Counted from the first letter of the stretch, positions 1 through 9,827 are shown. The stretch: DNA of 64,000 nucleotides from Halomonas sp. GT (GCF_002082565.1 NZ_CP020562.1:3224001-3288000); one strand, 5' to 3'. Numbers and translations are program-made. Notes: a model not told the origin generated them from the letters alone.

Positions 1-23
1 AATCACAACTGGAGAGCACCACA

Positions 24-284
24 ATGGCAGATGACAAATCCAACGCTGCTGAATACTGGAAAGCCAACGTCCGACTAATCTTTGGATGCTTGGCCGTTTG
101 GGCGTTCGTTTCTTATGGATGTGCCATCCTCTTTCGTCCGCTGTTAGCGGGCATTCCCGTTGGTGGGACTGACTTGGGCTTTTGGTTCGCTCAACAGGGC
201 TCCATCCTCACCTTCATCGTACTGATCTTCTTCTATGCCTGGAGAATGAACAAACTCGATGCAAAATTCGGCCTTGGGGAGTAA
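24..284 (+). CDS. DUF4212 small subunit of sodium/solute symporter
   Basis: An 86-residue membrane protein of the DUF4212 family, known as the small subunit encoded directly before VC_2705-type sodium:solute symporters. Two hydrophobic segments are visible, at about residues 17-37 and 58-73, with a polar N-terminus and a charged C-terminus, so it is probably a two-helix inner-membrane protein. A GGAG Shine-Dalgarno sequence lies about 8 bases before the ATG. The stop codon is only a few bases from the start of the large subunit, so the two are almost certainly co-translated. The substrate cannot be read from the sequence; acetate or another short carboxylate is inferred from the neighbouring acetate genes. 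Confidence 0.88.
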   Translation: MADDKSNAAEYWKANVRLIFGCLAVWAFVSYGCAILFRPLLAGIPVGGTDLGFWFAQQGSILTFIVLIFFYAWRMNKLDAKFGLGE

Positions 285-290
285 GCCAGT

Positions 291-2072
291 ATGAGCCAGT
301 TTGCGATTAACCTATTGTTTGTCGGCGCGTCGTTTGCGCTCTATATCGGGATTGCGATATGGGCACGAGCCGGGTCGACCAAAGACTTCTACGTTGCCGG
401 CGGCGGCGTTCACCCAATCACCAACGGCATGGCGACTGCCGCTGACTGGATGTCAGCTGCATCGTTTATTTCAATGGCTGGCCTGCTAGCGTCTGGCGGA
501 TACGCTAACTCCACCTTCTTGATGGGCTGGACAGGTGGTTACGTTATCCTGGCAATGCTGCTAGCGCCTTACCTGCGTAAGTTTGGCAAGTTTACAGTGC
601 CCGACTTTATTGGTGACCGTTTCTACAGCAACACTGCGCGCTTCGTCGCGATTGTGTGTTTGATCGTTGCCTCTGTTACTTACGTTATCGGTCAAATGAC
701 CGGTGCTGGCGTTGCTTTCTCGCGCTTCTTGGAAGTGAGCAACACCTGGGGTATCTGGATCGCAGCACTGATTGTTTTCCTGTATGCCGTTTTTGGCGGC
801 ATGAAAGGCATCACCTACACGCAGGTTGCGCAGTATGTAGTACTTATCATCGCCTACACTATTCCGGCGGTGTTCATTGCCATGCAACTAACTGGCAACC
901 CAATTCCGATGTTTGGTATGTTCAGTACCCATACGGAATCTGGCATTCCGCTGTTGACGAAGCTGGATGAAGTCGTTACTGCGCTTGGTTTCCGCGACTA
1001 TACTGCTGACGTTGATAATAAGCTGAACATGGTGCTGTTTACCCTGTCGCTAATGGTGGGTACTGCTGGTTTACCCCACGTCATTATTCGCTTCTTCACT
1101 GTGCCGAAAGTTGCTGATGCGCGCTGGTCCGCTGGTTGGGCACTTGTGTTCATTGCACTGCTGTATCTCACCGCACCCGCGGTTGGCTCCATGGCACGCT
1201 TGAACTTAGCTACCACCGTCTATCCAGAGATGGCAGGGCAGGTAGAAAATTACGAAGAGGCCGCCCGCAATCCGATCCTCTATGAAGATCGTCCGGAGTG
1301 GGTGCGTACTTGGGAAGAAACCGGACTTATCACTTTTAACGATCTGAATAACGACGGCCGCATCCAAATGTACAATGATGCTGTCGACTTTTCTGATCGT
1401 GGCTGGGAAGGTAACGAGCTGACCGTTAATAATGACATCCTAGTATTAGCAAACCCAGAGATTGCTAACCTGCCAGGCTGGGTTATCGGCCTTATTGCAG
1501 CAGGCGGTATTGCTGCGGCCCTCTCAACAGCGGCCGGTCTGCTATTGGCCATCTCTTCAGCCATTAGTCACGATTTGATCAAAACAATGATCAATCCGAA
1601 GATCTCTGAGAAGGGTGAAATGCTGGCAGCACGTATCTCAATGGGAGGCGCGATTCTGCTGGCTACCTACCTCGGGCTTAACCCACCTGGGTTCGCAGCG
1701 CAAACGGTTGCACTTGCCTTCGGTATCGCTGGTGCCTCACTATTCCCAGCGCTGATGATGGGCATTTTCTCCAAACGCATGAACAGCAAAGGCGCGATTT
1801 GCGGCATGCTGGCAGGTCTGGTCTGCACCCTGCTCTATATCTTCACCTATCTCGGTTGGTTCTTCGTCCCCGGCACCAATATGCTGGCTAACACGCCAGA
1901 CAACTGGATCCTGGGTATTTCACCACTCTCCTTCGGTGCAATAGGCGCGATGATTAACTTTGCGGTTGCGTTTGCTGTCTCTAGCGCAACGGAAGAGCCT
2001 CCGCAGGAGATTCAAGACCTGGTAGAAAGCGTTCGCTATCCGAAAGGTGCTGGTGTAGCGCTCGACCACTAA
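291..2072 (+). CDS. Sodium:solute symporter large subunit (VC_2705 / ActP-like)
   Basis: A 593-residue polytopic inner-membrane transporter of the SSS (SLC5) family, of the VC_2705 subfamily that pairs with DUF4212 proteins. Residues 5-310 carry closely spaced hydrophobic helices with the typical glycine-rich early region (FYVAGGGVHPITNG, near residue 33). A hydrophilic insertion follows at about residues 305-395, then the remaining helices. The insertion contains DLNNDGRIQ near residue 351, which resembles an EF-hand calcium loop. The protein probably couples sodium entry to uptake of a small carboxylate. It forms a two-gene operon with the DUF4212 gene and lies close to a CrbS-like sensor and acs, which favours acetate, though this is inference. 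Confidence 0.9.
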   Translation: MSQFAINLLFVGASFALYIGIAIWARAGSTKDFYVAGGGVHPITNGMATAADWMSAASFISMAGLLASGGYANSTFLMGWTGGYVILAMLLAPYLRKFGKFTVPDFIGDRFYSNTARFVAIVCLIVASVTYVIGQMTGAGVAFSRFLEVSNTWGIWIAALIVFLYAVFGGMKGITYTQVAQYVVLIIAYTIPAVFIAMQLTGNPIPMFGMFSTHTESGIPLLTKLDEVVTALGFRDYTADVDNKLNMVLFTLSLMVGTAGLPHVIIRFFTVPKVADARWSAGWALVFIALLYLTAPAVGSMARLNLATTVYPEMAGQVENYEEAARNPILYEDRPEWVRTWEETGLITFNDLNNDGRIQMYNDAVDFSDRGWEGNELTVNNDILVLANPEIANLPGWVIGLIAAGGIAAALSTAAGLLLAISSAISHDLIKTMINPKISEKGEMLAARISMGGAILLATYLGLNPPGFAAQTVALAFGIAGASLFPALMMGIFSKRMNSKGAICGMLAGLVCTLLYIFTYLGWFFVPGTNMLANTPDNWILGISPLSFGAIGAMINFAVAFAVSSATEEPPQEIQDLVESVRYPKGAGVALDH

Positions 2073-2177
2073 GTCATAATCGAGTCCTCTCTTTGGCACA
2101 CTGCCATTAGATTCGGAATCGATACTTATCATCGGGCTTCCTTAGGGGAGCCCGATGTCATTTAGAAAGGATATTTT

Positions 2178-2708
2178 ATGATCTGGCATCTTGTTGCCGC
2201 TGTATTCGCAGGACTTGCTGCTGCAGGGATAGGCCTGTTACTTAGAACGCTTAGCCGTAAACGGCTGCCTAAATGGATTGTGCCCGTTTTTGGTGGTTTG
2301 GGTATGCTGGGTTATCAGGTCTCAACCGAATACAGCTGGTTTGAACACAAGCGCTCTCAACTTCCTGAAACTGCCATCCTCATTTCCAGCGATACGTCTA
2401 GCGCTGTGTGGCGTCCGTGGACCTTTGTGTTTCCGATGACGACTAAATTTAGCATCGTTGATAGCGACAATGTACGCGCTCGTCACATCGACGATGAGCT
2501 AATTGCTGAATTTATTCTCTACCAATTCGAACGCCGCCATACCGATATACTGACCACTCAGCCTTATGTCTTGAACTGCACACACCGCGAGATAGTTCCC
2601 CTGAATACAGAGACTGGCGATGCTGAATTAAGCGAACGCCGCACGCTACGGGAAACCGCGCCTTTGTTAACAACCGTTTGCCAACTTGCCGCCGATCAGC
2701 AGACGTGA
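2178..2708 (+). CDS. Hypothetical membrane-anchored protein
   Basis: A 176-residue protein I do not recognise. The first 50 residues contain two hydrophobic stretches (about 3-22 and 34-48) separated by a basic linker, giving a membrane anchor or hairpin. The remaining 125 residues are soluble and mixed in character. An AAAGGA ribosome-binding site lies 7 bases before the ATG. The gene sits between the symporter operon and the sensor kinase on the same strand, with about 100 bases on each side, so it may be transcribed with either or alone. No enzymatic motif is visible. Its position makes a link with the acetate block possible but unproven. Confidence 0.72.
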   Translation: MIWHLVAAVFAGLAAAGIGLLLRTLSRKRLPKWIVPVFGGLGMLGYQVSTEYSWFEHKRSQLPETAILISSDTSSAVWRPWTFVFPMTTKFSIVDSDNVRARHIDDELIAEFILYQFERRHTDILTTQPYVLNCTHREIVPLNTETGDAELSERRTLRETAPLLTTVCQLAADQQT

Positions 2709-2717
2709 TGCTCCTCC

Positions 2718-2789
2718 TTCGCCTAGAATAGGGCCTTTATTTAAATGATCGTTCTTAAATAGTTGTTATTAGATAGTCGCTAGGCGAAG
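2718..2789. repeat. Perfect 10-bp inverted repeat upstream of crbS-like gene
   Basis: The arms CTTCGCCTAG (2718-2727) and CTAGGCGAAG (2780-2789) are exact reverse complements about 52 bases apart, lying just before the sensor-kinase start at 2811. The spacing is long for a terminator. It could be a pair of operator half-sites or chance. Confidence 0.4.
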
Positions 2790-2810
2790 CTTTCAACGTG
2801 GGGAGACGAC

Positions 2811-5800
2811 ATGTTTCATGGCGGTCTGCTGGTCGCAGTATCATTGCTTTACATTGCGGTGCTGTTTGGAATTGCCTGGTTCGGTGATCGCCGTGCACGA
2901 ACTCACGGCGCAAGCCGCCGACGGCCAATCATCTACAGTTTGGCATTGGCCATTTACTGCACCTCGTGGACGTTTTACGGCGCGGTGGGGCAAGCAGCCA
3001 CGGCTGGCTGGTCATTCGCCAGTATCTTTGTCGGCCCGATATTAACGTTTCTGCTGTTTTGGCCTGTTCTGGCAAAAATGATTCGCGTTGCTAAACACCA
3101 AAACGTCACGTCAATCGCTGACTTTATTGCTTCCCGCTACGGCAAAACACAGTCTCTTGCGGCGTTTGCCAGTTTAGTCGCCCTCATTGGTACCCTGCCC
3201 TACATTGCCCTGCAGTTAAAAGCGGTGTCTACCACCTTTAGCGTTCTGACCGACGCAGCGGATATGACCCATACGCCGCTATTTGGCGACACAGCGTTTT
3301 ATGTTGCTATTGTTATGGCAATCTTCGCTATCCTTTTCGGGACTCGCCACACGGACGCGACAGAGCACCACGAAGGCCTGATTCATGCGGTAGCATTTGA
3401 ATCTCTGGTAAAGTTGCTGGCGTTTGTTGTCCTCGGCGCGTTTGTTACTTGGGGCATGTTTGATGGCCTAGGCGAACTAATGGGCCACGCCGAAAGCCAA
3501 TTGGAGTTGCAGCGCCAGCTAGCCAATCAAGATTTTGGTCAAAGCTTCTGGGCGCAAACACTGCTCGCGATGCTCGCCATACTTTGCCTGCCTCGCCAGT
3601 TTCATGTGGCGGTGGTGGAAAATATCCATCCAGACGATGCAACGAAAGCACGCTGGCTATTTCCTCTTTACCTACTCGCAGTCGCCTTTTTTGTTGTGCC
3701 TTTGGCGGCAGCTGGTTTACTGCTATTTTCTGAAAGCGGGGTTGAGCCTGATACTTATGTACTTGCTCTTTCGATGGCGTCCGGCCAGCAGTGGCTGACC
3801 CTTCTCACCTTTATTGGCGGATTCTCTGCCGCGACAGGCATGGTTATTGTGGCGGCCGTGGCAGTATCCATCATGATTTCTAATGAAATTGTGATCCCAG
3901 CACTATTTAGATTGCGTTGGTTCGACACCAAAGCCCGCGACTATGGCCGCTTAGTACTCCGCGCGCGCCGCTTGACCATTGTTGCTGTCCTAGCCATGGC
4001 CTATGGGTTCTACCAGCTTATTGGCGAATTCACCTCGCTGGCTTCGATTGGCATGCTTTCCTTTGCCGCTGCCGCTCAATTTGCCCCAGCACTCATCGGC
4101 GGGCTGTACTGGAAACGCGGTAACCGTCTCGGCGTTATTGTTGGCATGAACGCAGGCTTTGCGATCTGGGCATACAGCCTGCTAATGCCCGCAATGATCA
4201 ATGCCGGCGTGCTCCCTCAAGTCTGGCTAGCGGGCGGTCCTTTAGGGCTCAATTGGCTATCGCCCACAACCCTATTTGGCTTAAACCTCGGCGACCCATT
4301 TACCCACGGTGTCATGCTGTCGCTGGGTATCAACTTATTCTGCTACATCTTTGTTTCACAAGTGACTTCTCAGCGGGTTGTAGAGCGTATTCAGGCATCG
4401 CTTTTTGTCGATAGCGTTGAAACACGCCAAACCTCCGTAAACCGCCCTTGGACAGGCGCCACTACTGTTGGCGACCTTAAAGTACTTTGTGAGCGTTTTC
4501 TGGGGGCAGGCCAAGTAGATCGCGCGTTTGAGGATTACGCACGACGCGCGGGCAAACCCATGGAAGATAGTTCACGGGCGTCTATCGACGTCATCCAATT
4601 TACCGAACGCTTTCTTGCGTCAGTGTTAGGTGCATCGTCAGCACGAATAGTCGTTAACTCAGCACTTCAGGGGCGCGGCATTGGCATTTCAGATGTCATT
4701 TCAATCGTTGATGAAGCCTCTCAAGTCTTAGAGTTCAACCGCGCATTGCTCCAAGCCACCATTGAAAACATCAACCAGGGTATTAGCGTGGTTGACCAGA
4801 ATTTACGCTTGGTGGTGTGGAACCAACGTTATTTAGAGCTGTTCCGCTTCCCTGATCACTTGATACGGGTCGGCGCCCCCATGGATCGCATTTTTCGCTA
4901 CAACGCGCACAACGGCGAATATGGCCCAGGAGACCCAGAGGAGCACGTTCAACTGCTGCTAGACAACATTCGCGACGGCCAGCCCCATCGTTATGTGCGC
5001 TATCGCCAAGATGGCAGCGTATTGGAAGTCCAAGGCAACCCGATGCCTGGCGGTGGTTTTGTCTATACCTATCAAGATATTACTCAGCAGAAGCGCATCG
5101 AAGAGGCGCTGATCCGCTCTGAAAATAACATCCGTATCTACACCGATAATGTACCCGCGCTGATTGCCTACTTTGATAAAGAGTGCCGTTACTTATTTAC
5201 CAACCGCGCTTACGAACAAGCTTTCGATATTGATCGTAATGCCGTGATTGGACGCCGATACGAAGACGTATTACCGGTTAAAAAAGCCGAAGAGCGTATG
5301 CCATGGGTTCAGCGAACGCTGGCAGGCGAGCGCGTCAGTTTTGAAGTCTCAATGCGCGTTAATGATGCCATGCGCTATATGCTGGTCACCTATACGCCCC
5401 ACTTTGGCGATAGCCAATCGATTTTAGGTTTCTTCGCGCTTTATCAAGACATTACTGAGCGCCGCCAAGCTGAAATCGCTTTGAAAGAGACTAACGAAAC
5501 TCTGGAAGAACGCGTTCGCGAGCGCACACAAGCACTTTCCGAGGCCAACGCGGCGCTGCGCCAAGAGAACCGTGTGCGCGCTGAAGCAGAGCAAGCGCTG
5601 CGCCAAGCGAAGCAATTAGCTGAAGATGCTAACGCTTCCAAAACGCGCTTTTTGGCTGCCGCCAGTCATGACTTGCTACAGCCGCTGAACGCAGCCCGGC
5701 TGTTTACCTCCGCATTAATGCAGAACGTCACCGCTAGCGACACCCAGCGTACCATCAGCCATATTGATAACTCACTTCAAGCCGCTGAAGAGCTGCTTGG

Positions 5801-6758
5801 CACTCTGCTAGATATTTCAAAGCTTGATGCGGGTGCCCTCACACCGCGACGCAGCCACTTTGCACTGGCGGATATTATTCGTCCACTGCGTGCCGAATTT
5901 GAAGTAATGGCCGATGACCGTGGACTGGATCTTGTCGTCGTACCGACGCAACAGTGGGTAGATTCCGATCCGCAGATGCTTCGCCGGATTGTACAAAACT
6001 TTCTTTCCAACGCGATCCGTTATACTCAAGAAGGTCGTGTACTACTAGGCTGCCGCCGCCAAGCCGGAAGGCTTTCCATAGAAGTATGGGATAGCGGGCC
6101 TGGTATTCCCGAATCGAAGCTAACGGAAATTTTTCAAGAGTTCCGTCGGTTGGATCAAGTTTCGCGCCATAAAGAAAGTGAGAAAGGGCTCGGCTTAGGC
6201 TTATCAATCGCCGATCGTATGAGCCGTGTACTTGACCACCCAATTAAGGTTCGATCCTGGGTAGGTGTGGGAACTGCATTTTGCGTCAGCGTACCCATTG
6301 TTGCCGCCCGTGAAGTAACCTTAGCGGACCAAGAACCCCAAAACCGCCGTAGCGGTAATAAGTTAGCGGGTACCCGCATAGTTTGTATCGATAACGAAAC
6401 GCTCATTTTAGAAGGCATGACGGCCATGCTAAGCGGCTGGGGATGCGAGGTATTCACAGCGACCAGCATTGGCGGTGCAAAATCGATTCTGCGTAATATG
6501 GACGGCGACCCCGATGCTATTTTGGCAGACTATCACCTAGACAACGAAGTCACGGGCCTGATGGCACTCGAAGCCCTCAGTGAGCGCTTTGAGGGTGCCG
6601 TACCAGGCATTGTAATTACCGCCGACCGGACGGAAACGGTGGCCGAGGAAATCAAGCGCGCGGGTTATCAACTGCTGCTTAAGCCGGTCAAACCTGCCGC
6701 GCTGCGCGCGCTTTTAACTCGCACGCTTCAGGCCAGCCGGGCAGGAGGGAAAACGTAG
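2811..6758 (+). CDS. crbS: CrbS-like hybrid sensor histidine kinase with symporter domain
   Basis: A 1315-residue membrane sensor. Residues 1 to about 490 form an SSS/SLC5 transporter-like domain with many helices. Then come a short soluble linker (about 520-640, possibly STAC-like), a PAS domain (about 650-760), a second PAS domain (about 765-880) and a coiled coil (about 885-945). The HisKA domain has its phosphoacceptor at H953 in SHDLLQPLNAARLF. The ATPase domain has an N-box near residue 1065 (NFLSNAIRYT) and glycine boxes (GLGLGLSIADR). A C-terminal receiver has D1240 in LADYHLD. This matches CrbS of Vibrio and its Pseudomonas relative, which with CrbR activate acs. A strong GGGGAG precedes the ATG. 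The convergent CrbR-like gene and acs next door support the name. Confidence 0.88.
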   Translation: MFHGGLLVAVSLLYIAVLFGIAWFGDRRARTHGASRRRPIIYSLALAIYCTSWTFYGAVGQAATAGWSFASIFVGPILTFLLFWPVLAKMIRVAKHQNVTSIADFIASRYGKTQSLAAFASLVALIGTLPYIALQLKAVSTTFSVLTDAADMTHTPLFGDTAFYVAIVMAIFAILFGTRHTDATEHHEGLIHAVAFESLVKLLAFVVLGAFVTWGMFDGLGELMGHAESQLELQRQLANQDFGQSFWAQTLLAMLAILCLPRQFHVAVVENIHPDDATKARWLFPLYLLAVAFFVVPLAAAGLLLFSESGVEPDTYVLALSMASGQQWLTLLTFIGGFSAATGMVIVAAVAVSIMISNEIVIPALFRLRWFDTKARDYGRLVLRARRLTIVAVLAMAYGFYQLIGEFTSLASIGMLSFAAAAQFAPALIGGLYWKRGNRLGVIVGMNAGFAIWAYSLLMPAMINAGVLPQVWLAGGPLGLNWLSPTTLFGLNLGDPFTHGVMLSLGINLFCYIFVSQVTSQRVVERIQASLFVDSVETRQTSVNRPWTGATTVGDLKVLCERFLGAGQVDRAFEDYARRAGKPMEDSSRASIDVIQFTERFLASVLGASSARIVVNSALQGRGIGISDVISIVDEASQVLEFNRALLQATIENINQGISVVDQNLRLVVWNQRYLELFRFPDHLIRVGAPMDRIFRYNAHNGEYGPGDPEEHVQLLLDNIRDGQPHRYVRYRQDGSVLEVQGNPMPGGGFVYTYQDITQQKRIEEALIRSENNIRIYTDNVPALIAYFDKECRYLFTNRAYEQAFDIDRNAVIGRRYEDVLPVKKAEERMPWVQRTLAGERVSFEVSMRVNDAMRYMLVTYTPHFGDSQSILGFFALYQDITERRQAEIALKETNETLEERVRERTQALSEANAALRQENRVRAEAEQALRQAKQLAEDANASKTRFLAAASHDLLQPLNAARLFTSALMQNVTASDTQRTISHIDNSLQAAEELLGTLLDISKLDAGALTPRRSHFALADIIRPLRAEFEVMADDRGLDLVVVPTQQWVDSDPQMLRRIVQNFLSNAIRYTQEGRVLLGCRRQAGRLSIEVWDSGPGIPESKLTEIFQEFRRLDQVSRHKESEKGLGLGLSIADRMSRVLDHPIKVRSWVGVGTAFCVSVPIVAAREVTLADQEPQNRRSGNKLAGTRIVCIDNETLILEGMTAMLSGWGCEVFTATSIGGAKSILRNMDGDPDAILADYHLDNEVTGLMALEALSERFEGAVPGIVITADRTETVAEEIKRAGYQLLLKPVKPAALRALLTRTLQASRAGGKT

Positions 6759-6800
6759 TGATACGGCGGATTGCCCGACAAAAACGCCTGCTTCAAAATG

Positions 6801-6900
6801 GATTCCCGCTAAAAGCACGCGGGAATGACAGAGCCGCGAGACGAAGGCATCACACCGTCATTCCCGAAGGGGGTTATCGGGAATGATAGAGCGGCGAGAC
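6801..6900. repeat. Pair of REP-like palindromes between convergent genes
   Basis: Two imperfect copies of a short unit lie between the ends of crbS and crbR. Copy 1 pairs ATTCCCGC (6802-6809) with GCGGGAAT (6819-6826). Copy 2 pairs TCATTCCCGA (6858-6867) with TCGGGAATGA (6877-6886). Each is followed by a near-identical tail, GAGCCGCGAGAC and GAGCGGCGAGAC. The arrangement resembles a dispersed REP-type element and could also stop transcription from both sides. Confidence 0.6.
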
Positions 6901-6941
6901 AAGCAGCAACTTAAGAAACTTTTATATCAACCACTTACTCT

Positions 6942-7604
6942 TCAAGAAGAAACTTTCGGCGGTTCCACTTCAAGTTTCTGAGCAGCAATAACTGCCTGAG
7001 TGCGTGAGTGCACTCCCAGCTTGCGCAGAATAGCCGTCACGTGGGCCTTAATAGTGGCTTCTGAGACGCTAAGCTCATAGGCGATTTGTTTATTCAACAA
7101 ACCTTCCGTCAGCATATTGAGCACACGAAACTGCTGCGGTGTCAGTGAGGCAATTGCCTCCGCAAAACGCGACTCTTCTTCGCTGGTTTCATCTAATACA
7201 TTCGCCAGCGCTTCTGGCAGCCAAACTTCCCCTTGTAAAATTTCCCCCACAGCTTCAGCAATTAGCTGTAGTGAGGAAGATTTAGGAATAAAGCCTGACG
7301 CGCCGTAGTCAATTGCACGACGCACTACATAGGGCTCGTCACTGCCTGAAACAACCGCCACCGGAATATCGGGCATCTGGCCACGCAATTGAATCAAACC
7401 TGAAAAGCCATGCGCTCCAGGCATATGGAGGTCTAGCAAAATCAAATCAGCATCAGGATGTCGATTAACGACCTCAGTGGTGGCTTCCATGGTGTCGGCT
7501 TCGACAATCTCAGCCTGGGGGGCTAACTGGCGCAACGCCTGGGTGAGCGCTGCACGAAACAGCGGATGGTCGTCTGCGACGATAAACTTATGGGCTACTG
7601 CCAT
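6942..7604 (-). CDS. crbR: CrbR-like LuxR-family response regulator
   Basis: A 220-residue two-component response regulator (NarL/LuxR type) expected to bind DNA when phosphorylated. The receiver domain (about 4-125) has the acidic pair in IVADDHPLFR, the phosphoacceptor in LILLDLHMPG and a conserved lysine in GFIPKSS. The C-terminal helix-turn-helix (about 150-215) has LTPQQFRVLNMLTEG and NKQIAYELSVSEATIKAHV. The reading frame extends 24 codons further upstream, but I start at 7604 because GGAGGA lies 6 bases before that ATG and the receiver begins directly after it. In Vibrio and Pseudomonas the CrbR orthologue activates acs, and acs lies just upstream on the same strand. It converges with crbS. 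Confidence 0.88.
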   Translation of the reverse strand: MAVAHKFIVADDHPLFRAALTQALRQLAPQAEIVEADTMEATTEVVNRHPDADLILLDLHMPGAHGFSGLIQLRGQMPDIPVAVVSGSDEPYVVRRAIDYGASGFIPKSSSLQLIAEAVGEILQGEVWLPEALANVLDETSEEESRFAEAIASLTPQQFRVLNMLTEGLLNKQIAYELSVSEATIKAHVTAILRKLGVHSRTQAVIAAQKLEVEPPKVSS

Positions 7605-7753
7605 GGATATTCCTCCGGTTCCTCGAGCAGCGGGGTTGGCTGCCGCCGCGACGCTAGGCTCATACGGTTGAAGCATGGTACCCCATGGGCTTCGTCATTC
7701 CCAAGCATCACATGCACTATTTGTCATCAATACGTCATCCAAACAGAAATAAC

Positions 7754-7777
7754 AGTGCCGGCTCCATGGCCGGCACT
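7754..7777. other. Hairpin in crbR upstream region
   Basis: AGTGCCGG (7754-7761) and CCGGCACT (7770-7777) form an 8-bp stem with an 8-base loop between acs and crbR. There is no T-run beside it. It could be a regulator site or an mRNA structure in the crbR leader. Confidence 0.4.
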
Positions 7778-7835
7778 GCAACGGATCCGTCCAGTTTGCC
7801 TTATTTAACATAGCAAATGAATGACATCCGTCATT

Positions 7836-7870
7836 TAAAATTGCCCCCAACAACAGGATAACTGGGGGCA
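7836..7870 (-). terminator. Rho-independent terminator of acs
   Basis: On the minus strand, 8 bases past the acs stop, TGCCCCCA pairs with TGGGGGCA (7842-7849 with 7863-7870) around a 13-base loop and is followed by ATTTTAAA. This is a good intrinsic terminator. It separates acs from the downstream crbR, which must then have its own promoter or depend on read-through. Confidence 0.7.
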
Positions 7871-7877
7871 GAAAGCA

Positions 7878-9827
7878 TTACTGGTTTGCACGATGCTCAA
7901 TGAGTTCATCCACCACCGACGGATCAGCCAGCGTGCTGGTATCTCCTAGGCCGTCACATTCATTGGCAGCAATTTTACGTAAAATGCGGCGCATAATTTT
8001 ACCAGAACGTGTTTTTGGCAGCCCAGGAGCCCACTGAATTACATCTGGCGATGCAATCGGACCAATATCTTTACGCACCCATTGGGTTAGCTCTTTTTTG
8101 AGTTCATCCGTGGGATCAATACCATCATTTAGTGTTACATAGATATAGATGCCCTGGCCTTTAATATCGTGCGGGAAACCGACGACGGCGGCTTCTGCCA
8201 CTGCCGAGTGAGCAACGAGAGACGACTCTATTTCAGCAGTACCCATACGGTGGCCTGAGACGTTAAGTACGTCGTCAACCCGGCCTGTAATCCAGTAATA
8301 GCCATCCTCATCCCGGCGGCAGCCATCCCCAGTGAAATACATGCCGTCGTAAGTAGAGAAGTATGTCTGTACAAAGCGTTCGTGGTCGCCCCAAATGGAG
8401 CGCGCTTGGCCCGGCCAGGAGTCGAGAATGACTAGGTTGCCTTCTGTCTCACCTTCCAATTTATGGCCTTCATTATCCACCAGCGCAGGGTTCACACCAA
8501 AGAAGGGCGTTGTAGCAGAGCCAGGCTTTAGATCAGTAGCGCCGGGAAGTGGCGCGATCATAATGCCGCCCGTTTCGGTTTGCCACCAGGTGTCTACAAT
8601 AGGGCACTTCTCATTGCCAATGACGCGATAGAACCACTCCCAAGCTTCGGGGTTGATAGGTTCGCCCACAGAACCCAGCAAGCGAAGTGAGTCACGCTTG
8701 CTGGAGTCCATCACGTTATCACCATGCGCCATTAATGCACGGACAGCAGTAGGCGCGGTATAGAGGATATTGACCTGATGCTTATCAACAATTTCCCCCA
8801 TGCGGCCATGGCTTGGATAGCTCGGCACACCTTCAAACATTAGTGTGGTTGCACCATTGGCAAGCGGTCCGTACACGATATAGCTATGGCCGGTCACCCA
8901 GCCTACGTCCGCTGTACACCAGTAAACTTCGCCTTCTTGATAGTCGAAAACGTACTGATGAGTCATCGCTGCATAGGTCAGGTAGCCGCCAGTGGTATGC
9001 TTTAAGCCCTTAGGCGCACCGGTTGATCCAGAGGTATAGAGAATAAACAGCGGATCTTCGGCATTCATGGTTTCAGCCTGGCATTCGGTAGATTGCTTAT
9101 CCACCAGCTCGTCAAACCAAATGTCACGACCTTCCTTCCAGTCAATATCACCGCCTGTACGCTTCACCACCAATACGTTTTTGCACACATCAGTGCCATC
9201 GCGCGTCAGAGCCGAATCGACATTCTCTTTAAGGGGTACGTGTTTACCACCACGCACTGACTCATCAGCAGTGATCACCAGTTTAGAATCAGCACCAATT
9301 ACCCGCTGAGCGACTGCGTCCGGAGAAAAGCCGCCAAACACAACAGAGTGCACTGCACCAATACGGGCACATGCCAACATAGCCATGGCCGCCTCGGGAA
9401 TCATTGGCATATACAGCGTCACTGTATCGCCTTTCTTTACTCCCAGCGACTTCAGGCCGTTGGCCAGCTGGTTAGTGCGCTCATAAAGCTCACGGTAAGT
9501 AATATGTTTTGAATCGTTAGGATTATCTCCCTCCCAGATAATCGCTGTTTGGTCGCCACGCTTCTCCAAATGGCGATCTAGACAGTTGGCGCTAACGTTT
9601 AGCTCACCATCTTCAAACCAGCGGATATCAACATTATCTCGTGCGAAGGAGGTGTTTTTAATCTTCGTTGGCGTTTTGATCCAGTCAAGACGCTTTGCTT
9701 GCTCGGCCCAGAAACTCTCCGGGTCATCCATGGACTGCTGATACATTGCCGCATATTTATCTTTATCAGCCCATGCACTGGCAGCGATACTATCGCGCAC
9801 TGGATAGACGTTTTTATGCTCGCTCAT
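7878..9827 (-). CDS. acs: Acetyl-CoA synthetase
   Basis: A 649-residue AMP-forming acetate:CoA ligase, close to the usual length of about 650. It makes acetyl-CoA from acetate, ATP and CoA in the cytoplasm. Visible signatures are the P-loop-like [18 protein letters not shown] near residue 266, the WWQTETGG substrate-pocket motif near residue 415, [20 protein letters not shown] near residue 500, and the C-terminal [17 protein letters not shown] with the lysine that is classically acetylated by Pat and deacetylated by CobB. I start at the ATG at 9827 (MSEHKNVYP); the frame runs 22 codons further upstream, but those residues do not fit the family. GAGG lies a few bases before the ATG. CrbS/CrbR is the probable regulator. 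Confidence 0.97.
   Translation of the reverse strand: MSEHKNVYPVRDSIAASAWADKDKYAAMYQQSMDDPESFWAEQAKRLDWIKTPTKIKNTSFARDNVDIRWFEDGELNVSANCLDRHLEKRGDQTAIIWEGDNPNDSKHITYRELYERTNQLANGLKSLGVKKGDTVTLYMPMIPEAAMAMLACARIGAVHSVVFGGFSPDAVAQRVIGADSKLVITADESVRGGKHVPLKENVDSALTRDGTDVCKNVLVVKRTGGDIDWKEGRDIWFDELVDKQSTECQAETMNAEDPLFILYTSGSTGAPKGLKHTTGGYLTYAAMTHQYVFDYQEGEVYWCTADVGWVTGHSYIVYGPLANGATTLMFEGVPSYPSHGRMGEIVDKHQVNILYTAPTAVRALMAHGDNVMDSSKRDSLRLLGSVGEPINPEAWEWFYRVIGNEKCPIVDTWWQTETGGIMIAPLPGATDLKPGSATTPFFGVNPALVDNEGHKLEGETEGNLVILDSWPGQARSIWGDHERFVQTYFSTYDGMYFTGDGCRRDEDGYYWITGRVDDVLNVSGHRMGTAEIESSLVAHSAVAEAAVVGFPHDIKGQGIYIYVTLNDGIDPTDELKKELTQWVRKDIGPIASPDVIQWAPGLPKTRSGKIMRRILRKIAANECDGLGDTSTLADPSVVDELIEHRANQ

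Noticed and set aside
7605-7676. N-terminal extension of crbR by 24 codons
   Set aside because: A strong GGAGGA site belongs to the ATG at 7604, and the receiver domain starts immediately after it.
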